The notes under the pieces: model-generated
Seen by the model: the letters and a program-made list of their open reading frames with translations, nothing else
What the model was told of the DNA's origin: nothing
Database searches by the model: none
In this document: positions 42,681 through 51,767 of the stretch, one piece after another
Numbering within the stretch: position 1 is the first letter of the stretch
Layout: each line of letters opens with the position of its first letter
Made by a program: the position numbers and the translations under genes
Assembly (NCBI RefSeq): GCF_016680995.1
Contig: NZ_JAEQMG010000010.1
Location: 37,107-101,106 of the forward strand
Direction: 5' to 3'
From: Ruminococcus difficilis
GTDB taxonomy: Bacteria > Bacillota_A > Clostridia > Oscillospirales > Acutalibacteraceae
DNA: 64,000 nt

Positions 42681-42850
42681 TTCTGTTCCTCCTGTGAAAA
42701 GTCTTTACGAGCGTAGGAAAATGTGTTAAAATGTTCTTAACACGGAAGGCGCAGCAAGAATACGCACCTTAACTAATGTATTATAACACATAATATGATA
42801 AAATGCACTAAAAATTTTAAGTTTTTTGTCAAATTAAAGGAGATTGGTCA

Positions 42851-43423
42851 ATGAATCGTTTTTACGCTATGATATCACGGATGAAATATATCGACCGCTG
42901 GGGATTGATGAATAATACAAAAACCGAGAATATTTCCGAGCACAGCCTCGAAACCGCGATCCTCGCGCACGCGCTGGTCACGATCGCGAATACTCGTCTG
43001 CATGAGGAGCTTGACGCTGATAAGGCGGCTGTGATCGCGTTGTTCCACGACGCGAGCGAGATCGTCACCGGCGATATGCCCACGCCGATCAAGTACTATA
43101 ACCCCGATATCAAGAACGCGTACAAAACGGTCGAAAAGGTAGCGGAGGAGCGCTTGATCAGTATGCTGCCGGATGATTTGAAAGAAATCTACCGTCCGCT
43201 GATCTCCAATGATGACGCTGTTTTGGAGCGGTATGTCAAGGCGGCGGATAAACTTTCCGCCCTGATCAAATGTATCGAAGAAGTCCGCATGGGGAATAAT
43301 GAATTCCTGAAAGCAAAGGAAGCTACCGAAGCGGCGATCGAAAAGATGGAGCTGCCCGCGTTAAAGATATTTATGGAAGAGTGTATCCCGGCATATTATC
43401 TGACGCTGGATGAGCTGGGTTGA
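42851..43423 (+). CDS. yfbR: HD-domain 5'-deoxynucleotidase YfbR
   Basis: 190 residues, ATG behind AAAGGAG. HD metal site: ENISEHSLETAILAHAL (His), FHDASEIVTGDMPTP (His-Asp), and a final Asp in AADKLSALIKC. The start NRFYAMISRMKYIDRWGLM is characteristic of YfbR. It dephosphorylates deoxyribonucleoside 5'-monophosphates in nucleotide salvage. It is divergent from yfhO, with a shared AT-rich region of about 170 bp. Confidence 0.92.
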   Translation: MNRFYAMISRMKYIDRWGLMNNTKTENISEHSLETAILAHALVTIANTRLHEELDADKAAVIALFHDASEIVTGDMPTPIKYYNPDIKNAYKTVEKVAEERLISMLPDDLKEIYRPLISNDDAVLERYVKAADKLSALIKCIEEVRMGNNEFLKAKEATEAAIEKMELPALKIFMEECIPAYYLTLDELG

Positions 43424-43433
43424 TTGAAAACGG

Positions 43434-43485
43434 TCATTACGAAGGGCAAACAAGTGTGTTTATGCTGTGGTAATCTCGACCGAAA
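43434..43485. repeat. Degenerate family A repeat
   Basis: GTCATTACGAAGGGCAAACA ... GCTGTGGTAATCTCGACCGA. Several base changes suggest an old copy. The rest of the 310-bp gap to 43734 is AT-rich, with a TATAAT at about 43661 that is probably the -10 of the next gene. Confidence 0.6.
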
Positions 43486-43734
43486 TAACAGCGAACTATA
43501 TGAATCACTGTGCTTTTCCGAACGCTTGAATACTTGTATTGAAGAAGTAGATTTAGTATATGTTCATATCCCGTTGCGCTAATATACGCCATAACTTGTA
43601 AAAAAAGTATGAATTTCGACATATATTCTTTTATAGAAAATTAAATAATTCTTTTTGAGTATAATATAAGAATGATTTATAATGTAAGAGTTTGTCCGCT
43701 TACATAGATTTTATGACGAAAGGCGGTATCTTAT

Positions 43735-44967
43735 ATGGCTAAATATGATGACGATTATGTAGATATTTCATCATCTGATGACATGGATAAGATATACGAC
43801 GATAGAGAAAGGCGAGAACCGGCTCCCCGTAAGCCGAAAAAGAATAAAGGTCTCGGACGCAGGATATTTGTTCTGGTGCTGTCCTTGATCATGCTTCTGG
43901 TCGGTTCCGGATTGGTTTATTACTACAAGGTTCTGGATTCGATGCACTTCAAAGAATTAGAACCCGCTGAGGCTCCCGCCGCTACCACTGTCACCACCGA
44001 AACGACTGTTTCCGTCGCTAACGGCGGCAACACATTGCTTTCGAGTGATAATGTTTTGAATATCCTGCTTTTCGGTCAGGATTCTCCCGCGACCGAAGAG
44101 GATCACGGACGCAGTGATACCACGATCCTGCTCTCGATCGATAACGTTCACAAGAAGCTGAAGCTGACTTCCTTCCAGCGTGATACCTACGTCAGCATTC
44201 CCGGTCACGGTGAAAACAAGATCAACTCCGCTTTCACCTTCGGCGGCGAGAGATTGTCGATCGATACGATTGAAACCAACTTCGGTATCAAGGTCGATAA
44301 GTACGCGACGGTTGACTTTTCTTCATTCAGAGAAATCATCGAGGCGCTCGGCGGCGTCGATATCGAGTTGACGCTTGAGGAGATCAAGTATATCAACGCG
44401 CAGATCGACGTCAACGATCAGACCGACGTTACCTCGTTCTTAAAGTATGACGAGACCAAAGAAAAGCAGATGGTTCATCTCGACGGCTATCAGGCGCTGT
44501 GGTACGCACGAGATCGCGGCGAGGAGAGCTTGGGCGGTAACCCCGAATACAGCTTCTCCGGCGACGACTGGGATCGTACCTCGCGTCAGCGCAACCTGAT
44601 CCAAACGATCGTCAAGAGCCTGCGTGAGAACGCTTCTTTGACCGAACTGGTATCTATTGCGAATAAGATCGGTCCTCTGGTCACCACAAACCTGAAGAAA
44701 GGCGATATCACCTTCCTTGTATCCAACATGATGACTTATATCAAATATGATATGGAGGAGCTTTCATTGCCGACTCAGGGTAAATGGGGATACGGCACGA
44801 CGCCCGACGGTCAGAGTGTTATAGCGATCCATGACTGGGACGGTGTTCGTAAGGACGTTGCGAAGTTCATTTATGAGGATTCTGTATCCGGTGGATCTTC
44901 CTCCGCTTCCTCTTCTTCCGCTGCGGCGACTACCGCGCCGACCGCTAATTCTGTTGCTCAATATTAA
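43735..44967 (+). CDS. LytR-CpsA-Psr family wall polymer ligase
   Basis: 410 residues. An acidic cytoplasmic N-terminus (1-35) and one membrane helix (about 42-65) are followed by a linker and the LCP domain from about 95: LLFGQDS, HGRSDTTILLSIDN (conserved Arg and Asp), LTSFQRDTYVSIPG, KINSAFTFGG and YARDRG...DWDRTSRQRNLI. These residues bind the polyprenyl pyrophosphate substrate. LCP enzymes attach teichoic acids or capsule to peptidoglycan. The C-terminus is Ser/Ala/Thr-rich. The protein is full length. Confidence 0.92.
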   Translation: MAKYDDDYVDISSSDDMDKIYDDRERREPAPRKPKKNKGLGRRIFVLVLSLIMLLVGSGLVYYYKVLDSMHFKELEPAEAPAATTVTTETTVSVANGGNTLLSSDNVLNILLFGQDSPATEEDHGRSDTTILLSIDNVHKKLKLTSFQRDTYVSIPGHGENKINSAFTFGGERLSIDTIETNFGIKVDKYATVDFSSFREIIEALGGVDIELTLEEIKYINAQIDVNDQTDVTSFLKYDETKEKQMVHLDGYQALWYARDRGEESLGGNPEYSFSGDDWDRTSRQRNLIQTIVKSLRENASLTELVSIANKIGPLVTTNLKKGDITFLVSNMMTYIKYDMEELSLPTQGKWGYGTTPDGQSVIAIHDWDGVRKDVAKFIYEDSVSGGSSSASSSSAAATTAPTANSVAQY

Positions 44968-44971
44968 TGTT

Positions 44972-45003
44972 GATCGCGGAAACCAGCTTCGGTTTCCGCG
45001 ATC
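44972..45003 (+). terminator. Stable hairpin after the LCP gene
   Basis: 13-bp perfect stem GATCGCGGAAACC / GGTTTCCGCGATC, but only a weak T run (TTAATAT), so termination may be partial. Confidence 0.6.
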
Positions 45004-45048
45004 TTAATATGTAATGAAAATCGGTATTGATGGTTTTTTGAGGGTTTT

Positions 45049-45531
45049 ATGAATAACAAAAAGAAAGAATTAATCCGCACGATCAAATTTGTGCTGTTCT
45101 CCGCGTCGGCGGGAATCATCCAGATCGTCAGCTTTACACTGCTGACCGAGTTTTCGGGGCTCAGCTACTGGCCGTGTTATTTGATCTCATTGGTGCTGTC
45201 GGTGCTCTATAACTTTACGATCAATCGTAAATTCACCTTCCATTCGGCGGCGAACGTCCCGATCGCAATGCTCAAGGTCTTTATCTACTATTTGATCTTC
45301 ACACCGCTCTCCACGATCGGAGGAAATTTTCTGGTCGAGACATTGGGCTGGAATGATTACTTGGTCGAGATTCTCAGCATGCTGCTGAACTTTATCACCG
45401 AATTCCTGTTTACCCGATTTGTTGTATACGGCAAGCAGGTGGACAATGACAAGAAGTACATCGAAAAAGAAGCGCAGCGCGCGAAGAAGAAGCTTGAGCA
45501 GAATCACGAGGAACTGAATAAACAGGCATAA
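45049..45531 (+). CDS. GtrA family membrane protein
   Basis: 160 residues. Four membrane helices with the GtrA pattern: the first helix FVLFSASAGIIQIVSFTLL, then SLVLSVLYNFTINRKFTFHS (conserved N-F-x-x-N-R-x-F-T-F), and a last helix with NFITEFLFTRFVVYG. GtrA proteins help move or flip polyprenyl-linked sugars. A charged coiled-coil tail (about 130-160) extends it. It follows the LCP gene and could be partly co-transcribed. Confidence 0.88.
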   Translation: MNNKKKELIRTIKFVLFSASAGIIQIVSFTLLTEFSGLSYWPCYLISLVLSVLYNFTINRKFTFHSAANVPIAMLKVFIYYLIFTPLSTIGGNFLVETLGWNDYLVEILSMLLNFITEFLFTRFVVYGKQVDNDKKYIEKEAQRAKKKLEQNHEELNKQA

Positions 45532-45534
45532 AAC

Positions 45535-45568
45535 AAGGCTGTCACATCAAATGTGTGACAGCCTTTCT
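45535..45568 (+). terminator. Rho-independent terminator
   Basis: 12-bp stem AAGGCTGTCACA / TGTGACAGCCTT followed by TCTGTT. Confidence 0.8.
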
Positions 45569-45607
45569 GTTATGTTGAAAAAGCAGTATTCGTAGCTGCT
45601 TTCATAG

Positions 45608-45672
45608 GCTCCTTTTGGTAAAAGGAGCTGTCCCCGAATGGGGACTGAGGAATTGCATAATTGATCAACCGA
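45608..45672. repeat. Family B interspersed repeat
   Basis: AGGCTCCTTTTGGTAAAAGG-AGCTGTCCCCGAATGGGGAC-TGAGGAATTGCATAATTGAT-CAACCG. Outer stem bases have changed in pairs relative to the copy at 17705 (CTCC/GGAG kept, CTTTTGG/AAAAGG shifted). Confidence 0.75.
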
Positions 45673-45702
45673 AGGGAGAAACTAAATAATTTATGATGCG
45701 GC

Positions 45703-47352
45703 TCAGTCGATCCTTTCGAATCTTCTCATTTTCTTTCCGTCTCTTTCGATGATCTCCTGGAACATTTTGTAGGGGCGCACCCACAGATCGTGCTCGCCGT
45801 ACAGCGCGCGGTAGATGACCATCTGTTCCGTCGTTTCACTGTCCTTGGCAAAGTCGACCACTTCGTATTCGTTGCCCTTGAAATGTCTGTATCGTCCCTT
45901 GACGATCTCCTCGGGCACTAACTCGGGTTCTTCGGGAGCAGGCTGAGCGGTCGATTCCTCAACAGCAGGTAGAGTTACATCGCACTCGTCGTCCGAAAAA
46001 TCGATCTGAAAAGAACCGTCGTTCGCGACAAGGATCATCGAGCTCATCGGCGGTACGCTGATCTCACACCAGCCGTTGCAGCTGTATTGCTGATTGCCGT
46101 TGAGCACATCGGTCAGAACGCCGTTGAAGTCTGTGTTGACGCCGATGCTGCGCGGTTCATTGCTCTGGTTGAGCATGATATAGACCTTCTGATTGTCGGT
46201 CTTCATCGAAAAGCACATATGCTCAAGCTGGATCTGTTCATTCTTATACTTGCCATACTGCAGCGCTTCCAGACTGTGTCTGATCTTGCCGAGCTTGCAG
46301 ATGTGCTCAAACAGCGCGTAATCGGGATTCTCCAACGCGTTCAGATTCAGTTCTCTTCTCAAATCATCATCGGAATGACGCTGCTTTTTGCCCTCCATGC
46401 CGAACTCACTGCCGTAATAGACCGAGGGAACACCCGGCATTGCGTAGAGCATGGTGTATACATTTTTCTGTAACGCTTTATCGCGGATGATACTCGCCAG
46501 TCGTGTGACGTCGTGATTATCCGCGAAGTTGTACATGTAGATGTTCTTGTACATACCCCAGTCGCCGCACTGACGATCGACGGAATGAGCGAACTCAAAA
46601 TAGTTGCGGTCGTTGTGACTGGAGAACAATCCCTTGTAGATCTCGTAGTTGGTGACGGAATCAAGCGTTTCCGCGTTCGCCAGACGGTTGTAATCGCCGC
46701 CGACGATCTCGCCGAACATCCAGAAATCAGGCTTTTTCTCTTTTGTAACGCCGCGCAGACGCTTGAAGAAGTTCACGTCCATGACATTGGCGGCGTCCAG
46801 GCGCAGACCGTCGATATCGAATTCGTCGATCCAGTAGCGCACCGCGTCAAACAAATAGTTCAGCACATCCTCGTTTTGCAGATTAAGCTTGACAAGATCA
46901 TAGAATCCCGCCCAGCCCTCATAGCTGAAATGATCGCCGTAGGGGCTCTGCTGATCAAAACGGATATTCTGGAACCATGAGGTATAGGGGGAGCCCATGC
47001 CTTTTTCCTGAATATCTTTAAAGGCAAAGAAATCGCGTCCGACATGGTTGAACACGCCGTCGAGGATCACGCGGATCCCGTTTTGATGCAGGGTGTCGCA
47101 GATCTTTTTGAAGCTCTCGTTATCGCCCAGACGGCTGTCGATCTTTCTGTAATCGATCGTATCATAGCCGTGACGGGTGCTCTCAAATACCGGGTTGAAC
47201 AAAATGCAGTTTACGCCCATCTTTTTGAAATGGGGGATAAAGTCATAGATCTTGTCCAGTCGGTAGTTCAGCTGAAAATCATTCTCCTTCGGTGCTCCGC
47301 AGAAGCCGATCGGGTAGATATTATAGATGACGGTGTTATGAATCCAGTGCAT
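45703..47352 (-). CDS. Cytoplasmic GH13 alpha-amylase-family enzyme fused to a DUF1653 domain
   Basis: 549 residues from the ATG at 47352; AAGGAGG lies 8 nt upstream, inside a longer false frame. No signal peptide. GH13 motifs: DGVFNHVGRD, nucleophile in GLRLDAANVM, acid in WMFGEIVGG, and FADNHDVTRL. A beta-sandwich domain follows (about 370-450). After an acidic Pro/Glu linker (about 455-485) comes a complete DUF1653 domain: GRYRHFKGNEYEVVDFAKDS ... VIYRALYGEHDLWVRPYKMF. DUF1653 is normally a stand-alone small protein of unknown role. Likely substrates are imported maltodextrins; the fused domain may sense or bind a related ligand. Promoter at 47390. Confidence 0.88.
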   Translation of the reverse strand: MHWIHNTVIYNIYPIGFCGAPKENDFQLNYRLDKIYDFIPHFKKMGVNCILFNPVFESTRHGYDTIDYRKIDSRLGDNESFKKICDTLHQNGIRVILDGVFNHVGRDFFAFKDIQEKGMGSPYTSWFQNIRFDQQSPYGDHFSYEGWAGFYDLVKLNLQNEDVLNYLFDAVRYWIDEFDIDGLRLDAANVMDVNFFKRLRGVTKEKKPDFWMFGEIVGGDYNRLANAETLDSVTNYEIYKGLFSSHNDRNYFEFAHSVDRQCGDWGMYKNIYMYNFADNHDVTRLASIIRDKALQKNVYTMLYAMPGVPSVYYGSEFGMEGKKQRHSDDDLRRELNLNALENPDYALFEHICKLGKIRHSLEALQYGKYKNEQIQLEHMCFSMKTDNQKVYIMLNQSNEPRSIGVNTDFNGVLTDVLNGNQQYSCNGWCEISVPPMSSMILVANDGSFQIDFSDDECDVTLPAVEESTAQPAPEEPELVPEEIVKGRYRHFKGNEYEVVDFAKDSETTEQMVIYRALYGEHDLWVRPYKMFQEIIERDGKKMRRFERID

Positions 47353-47389
47353 ACATGATACCTCCTTTGTTTGCACAAATTCACTTTGA

Positions 47390-47417
47390 AGTATAGCATT
47401 TTTTCGTATAAAGTCAA
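47390..47417 (-). promoter_or_regulatory. Promoter of the GH13-DUF1653 gene
   Basis: On the minus strand: TTGACT (47417-47412), 16-bp spacer, TATACT (47395-47390). Confidence 0.7.
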
Positions 47418-47424
47418 ATTATTG

Positions 47425-47453
47425 TTGTATTAATCGTCGGTTTGTGCTAATAT
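47425..47453 (+). promoter_or_regulatory. Promoter of the 47497 membrane protein gene
   Basis: TTGTAT (47425-47430), 17-bp spacer, TAATAT (47448-47453). Back-to-back with the GH13 promoter, 7 bp between the two -35 elements. Confidence 0.6.
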
Positions 47454-47496
47454 AAAGAGCGTGATGATCAATAAATTACATGATTGAGGTGCAATG

Positions 47497-47982
47497 ATGG
47501 CGAAATATTTCGATAAAGACGAGATCAAGGAGTCAAGCTCCGAAAAGAAAATCCGCATATTTTTAGCTGTGATGTATTTTCTTTTGGTGCTGACGGAAGT
47601 ATGGATGCCGTTGATGTACGGCCCTGTGAATGACGAGGGACAGTATTCCATCCTCACCGCGGTCAATCTCCTGATACAGCCCAACGGTTACGGCAGTGCC
47701 GGTCAGGTGATGAGCGCGATCTACGGCGCGATTCTGGTCATCCTGCCGATCGTATCGTTCTTCTTCTTCCTTTTGGATAAAAAATCCAAGAAAAAGTATG
47801 TCATCAGCTATATCACCTGTATCCTCAGCGCCGTTGTGATCTGCTTCGGCCCCGGCTCCTCGATCGCTTACGGCGGCATCATCAGCCTGATCCTGATCCT
47901 CGTGATCATGTTCATGACGACGCAGGGCTTCCAGGCGACCCGCATGAGAGAAAGAGCCGACGCGGAAGAGAAAACCGAATAA
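47497..47982 (+). CDS. Four-helix membrane protein of unknown function
   Basis: 161 residues from the second of two adjacent ATGs (GAGGTG 6 nt upstream). About four membrane helices (about 20-40, 62-85, 95-115 and 118-138) with a charged end. I do not recognise a family; the layout is that of a small integral membrane protein. A small lipoprotein gene follows after about 45 nt, probably in the same transcript. Confidence 0.7.
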   Translation: MAKYFDKDEIKESSSEKKIRIFLAVMYFLLVLTEVWMPLMYGPVNDEGQYSILTAVNLLIQPNGYGSAGQVMSAIYGAILVILPIVSFFFFLLDKKSKKKYVISYITCILSAVVICFGPGSSIAYGGIISLILILVIMFMTTQGFQATRMRERADAEEKTE

Positions 47983-48027
47983 CTTCTTATCGCACGATCC
48001 CGCGCATATACTGTCATGGTGATGGTT

Positions 48028-48387
48028 ATGCGCGGTAAGTTTTTGCGGATCTTACTTCTCTTGATAGTAGTACTCAGTCTTTCGTCCTGTGTCAAAAGTA
48101 TTCAGCGACCCGCGGATGAATTGAAGATGTATACATGGAGCGGTTCTTTTGAGCACGGAGCGGAGGTAACACTGTCCTTTACACAGACCGAAGGATATCT
48201 CGAGATCGAGAATGATGACAGCTCTCTTTCTATCGGCGGATTATGTATGCTGACGGATGACGAGCTGTTGATTTTTGACGAAAACAGCGGCATGAACTAC
48301 TCCTTTGGTTATCGTCTGTACGGCGATAGGGTAGAGCTGAACCGCGACGGCAGTGTGCTGACGCTGAAAAAAGACGAATCCGATTGA
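48028..48387 (+). CDS. Small lipoprotein
   Basis: 119 residues from the ATG at 48028 (starts at 48016 or 48022 are also possible; the GGTGATGG stretch serves as ribosome site). The lipoprotein signal ends LSLSSCVKS. The mature part of about 95 residues is beta-rich with regular strands (EVTLSFTQTEGYLEIEND, YRLYGDRVELNRDG), like the small beta-barrel lipoproteins of Clostridia. No specific family recognised. Confidence 0.7.
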   Translation: MRGKFLRILLLLIVVLSLSSCVKSIQRPADELKMYTWSGSFEHGAEVTLSFTQTEGYLEIENDDSSLSIGGLCMLTDDELLIFDENSGMNYSFGYRLYGDRVELNRDGSVLTLKKDESD

Positions 48388-48436
48388 ATTATTTAAACTG
48401 ATTATCAAGGATTAGTATTATAATTCTTTTACGCTA

Positions 48437-48465
48437 TTGTAAAATGAAGTCGGATTTGCTATAGT
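48437..48465 (+). promoter_or_regulatory. Promoter of the FNT gene
   Basis: TTGTAA (48437-48442), 17-bp spacer, TATAGT (48460-48465). Confidence 0.65.
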
Positions 48466-48507
48466 AGTGTGGCGTGAAAAAGACGAATAAAAGAAGGGTC
48501 TAATAAA

Positions 48508-49149
48508 ATGAAATTTGTAAAAAATCTGTTTTCCGCCGTGCTGGCGGGCATCATGATCTCGTTCGGCGGGGCGGTATATCTGGCGTGTGTCGCGGCGGAA
48601 AAAGCACAGCTCGGCGCGATCATGTTCTCACTGGGACTGTCGGTGATCCTGATCATGGGCTTTTTGCTGTTCACCGGCAAAACCGCCTATCTGCTCGAGA
48701 ATAAGCCGTCCTACATCCCGTATCTGTGCACGATCTGGCTGGGCAATCTCCTCGGCTGTATGCTGATGGGAACGCTCGTCATGTTCGCAAAACCAAATCT
48801 CGCCGAAACCGCCAAGACGATCTGCGATAACAAGCTCACGCAGTCGTGGTGGCAGACGATCATTTTGGGCGCGTTATGCGGCATCCTCGTGTATATCGCG
48901 GTGGATTATTTCAGGAGCGATAAGGATAAGAAGTCACTTCCCAAGTATATTTTGGTATTTACCTGTGTACCTGCTTTCGTCCTGTGCGGCTTTGAACACA
49001 GCGTAGCGGACATGTTCTATTTTGCCGCGTCATCCGCCTATTCACTGTATTCGGTACAGGGTATCGTATACATCCTCTTGGTATCGCTCGGCAACCTGAT
49101 CGGCGCGGTGGCGTTCCACATGGTGAAAAAAGCGGTATCAGCTAAATAA
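48508..49149 (+). CDS. Formate/nitrite transporter (FNT) family channel
   Basis: 213 residues, shorter than typical FNT proteins (about 250-280), but with six hydrophobic segments and the family signatures. The N-terminal half has AGIMISFGGAVYLAC and LFTGKTAYLL, and the fifth-helix motif is CGFEHSVADMFYF, holding the conserved selectivity His. It could pass formate, nitrite, lactate or hydrosulfide. Formate export would suit a fermenter, but the ion is not certain. Own promoter and terminator. Confidence 0.88.
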   Translation: MKFVKNLFSAVLAGIMISFGGAVYLACVAAEKAQLGAIMFSLGLSVILIMGFLLFTGKTAYLLENKPSYIPYLCTIWLGNLLGCMLMGTLVMFAKPNLAETAKTICDNKLTQSWWQTIILGALCGILVYIAVDYFRSDKDKKSLPKYILVFTCVPAFVLCGFEHSVADMFYFAASSAYSLYSVQGIVYILLVSLGNLIGAVAFHMVKKAVSAK

Positions 49150-49170
49150 TTGCATAAATATCATGGTTGA

Positions 49171-49199
49171 AAAAGTCGCAGTTTGGTGCGACTTTTTTC
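49171..49199 (+). terminator. Rho-independent terminator
   Basis: AAAAGTCGCA / TGCGACTTTT stem and a T run. Confidence 0.9.
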
Positions 49200-49260
49200 A
49201 TTTTATTATTGCTATAACGGTGTAATTGTGTTATAATAAACTGTCAAATTATGCACATTC

Positions 49261-49300
49261 AGGCTCCCTTTCTTAAGAGAGCCGTTGCTGAGGTTCTGAG
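49261..49300. repeat. Short, diverged family B repeat
   Basis: AGGCTCCCTTTCTTAAGAGA-GCCGTTGCTGAGG upstream of ruvC. Only the outer parts are recognisable. Confidence 0.5.
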
Positions 49301-49359
49301 CGGTTGATATTGATGTCGATCCTCAGTGATTTCAACCGATCAAAGAAGGAGCTGAGCTT

Positions 49360-49869
49360 TTGATCATCCTCGGTATCGATCCCGGCTACGCGATCGTCGG
49401 GTGGGGCGTAATCGAATACAAAGGCACCTCGCACCGTCCCGTCGCGTTCGGCGCGATCACGACCGAAGCGCATACGGATTTCAATCAGCGCCTTGAGCAG
49501 ATCTATAACGATACCGTCGAGCTGATCGGGCACGCAAAGCCCGACGCGATGTCGATCGAAAAGCTCTATTTCAACACGAATACCACGACCGCGATCCAGG
49601 TCGCGCAGGCACGCGGCGTGATCCTGTTAGCCGCTCAACAAGCGCGCATCCCGGTGTATGAATACACACCCTTGCAGGTCAAAACCGCTGTGACCGGTTA
49701 CGGCAGAGCGCTCAAACCGCAGGTGATGGAGATGACCCGCAGGCTCCTGCATCTCAAAGAAGTGCCCAAGCCCGATGATACCGCCGACGCTTTGGCGATC
49801 GCGATCACACATACGCAGGCGGCGGGTACGAATCTGCGCGATACGATGATGAAACGAGGGATCAAGTAA
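49360..49869 (+). CDS. ruvC: Holliday junction resolvase RuvC
   Basis: 169 residues from a TTG (AAGGAG 8 nt upstream). Catalytic acids: Asp in ILGIDPGYAIVGWG, Glu in MSIEKLYF, and the C-terminal pair in DDTADALAIAITH. It cuts Holliday junctions in recombinational repair together with RuvAB. First gene of ruvC-ruvA-ruvB; the stop overlaps the ruvA start. Confidence 0.96.
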   Translation: MIILGIDPGYAIVGWGVIEYKGTSHRPVAFGAITTEAHTDFNQRLEQIYNDTVELIGHAKPDAMSIEKLYFNTNTTTAIQVAQARGVILLAAQQARIPVYEYTPLQVKTAVTGYGRALKPQVMEMTRRLLHLKEVPKPDDTADALAIAITHTQAAGTNLRDTMMKRGIK

Positions 49870-50459
49870 TGATATATTCCGTCAGAGGCAACCTGATATT
49901 GATGGACGCCGGATTCGCCGTAGTGGAATGCGGCGGCGTCGGTTATCGGGTGCAGACCTCGATCACCACGCAAAAACAGCTCAAGCTGAATACCGAGACC
50001 ATGCTCTATACCTACATGAACGTCCGCGAGGATGCGATGGAGCTGTTCGGCTTTGCCACGAAGGGCGAGTTATCCACCTTCAAGATGCTGATCGGCATCA
50101 CCGGCGTCGGCCCCAAGGTGGCGCTGGCGATCCTGTCCGATCTGACAAGCGAGCAGATCGCGATGTGCGTATCCTCCGGTGACAGCAAGACCCTGACCCG
50201 CGCTAACGGCGTAGGACCGAAGCTCGCACAGCGTATCGTGCTGGAGCTCAAGGATAAGATCAAAGGCGTGACCGATACAGCCGGCTTTGACGTCGGCAAG
50301 GGCAGTGTGATCGTGGATACCGGCAACGTGCCCAAGGCGGTCGCGGCGCTCGCCGTGCTGGGTTATTCCGCCGCTGACGTCACCCCGATCCTCTCCAAGC
50401 TCGACCCGACCATGCCGGTAGAAGCGATGATCGCGGCGACCTTGAAGCAAATGGCATAA
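49869..50459 (+). CDS. ruvA: Holliday junction branch migration protein RuvA
   Basis: 196 residues in three domains: OB fold (MIYSVRGNLILMDAGFAVVE), two helix-hairpin-helix motifs (GITGVGPKVALAILS and ANGVGPKLAQRIVLELKDK), and the C-terminal RuvB-binding three-helix domain from about 150. It binds four-way junctions and loads RuvB. The start overlaps the ruvC stop by one base. Confidence 0.96.
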   Translation: MIYSVRGNLILMDAGFAVVECGGVGYRVQTSITTQKQLKLNTETMLYTYMNVREDAMELFGFATKGELSTFKMLIGITGVGPKVALAILSDLTSEQIAMCVSSGDSKTLTRANGVGPKLAQRIVLELKDKIKGVTDTAGFDVGKGSVIVDTGNVPKAVAALAVLGYSAADVTPILSKLDPTMPVEAMIAATLKQMA

Positions 50460-50467
50460 TATCACTT

Positions 50468-50590
50468 GTGTAGGGGAGGGGCTTTGAGGAGTTGTCCAAA
50501 TCTTTGATTTGGTTTACAACTCTCATGCAACAGCGCTCCAAGAACAGGCAAAGCCTGTGATTGGTTAAGCGCCACTGTACTCCTCCCGAA
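50468..50590. repeat. Composite family C repeat within the ruv operon
   Basis: About 120 bp: GTAGGGGAGGGGCTTTGAGG at the left, CACTGTACTCCTCCCG at the right, with an interior holding GTTGTCCAAATCTTTGATTT-GG, GCGCTCCAAGAA and AGGCAAAGCCT. Nearly the same sequence, with about one change in ten, occurs at 33437-33555. It separates ruvA from ruvB. Confidence 0.8.
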
Positions 50591-50602
50591 AGGAACTGTA
50601 TA

Positions 50603-51667
<1,065 letters not shown>

Positions 51668-51746
51668 AGATCGTCATTGCGAAGTCCTTGACATGCGTGG
51701 ACACGCGTGGACACACGTGTCAGGACTGTGGCAATCTCAACCGATT
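51668..51746. repeat. Family A repeat with triplicated inner arm
   Basis: CGTCATTGCGAAGTCCTTGA-CATGCGTGGACACGCGTGGA-CACACGTGTCAGGACTGTGG-CAATCTCAACCGATT. The 9-bp arm unit (GCGTGGACA and variants) is repeated in tandem. Confidence 0.75.
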
Positions 51747-51767
51747 TCATAAAAGAGAGAAACCAAC

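Noticed and set aside
43434..43622. A minus-strand 61-codon frame after yfbR
   Set aside because: It is derived from a degenerate family A repeat and AT-rich spacer with no ribosome site.
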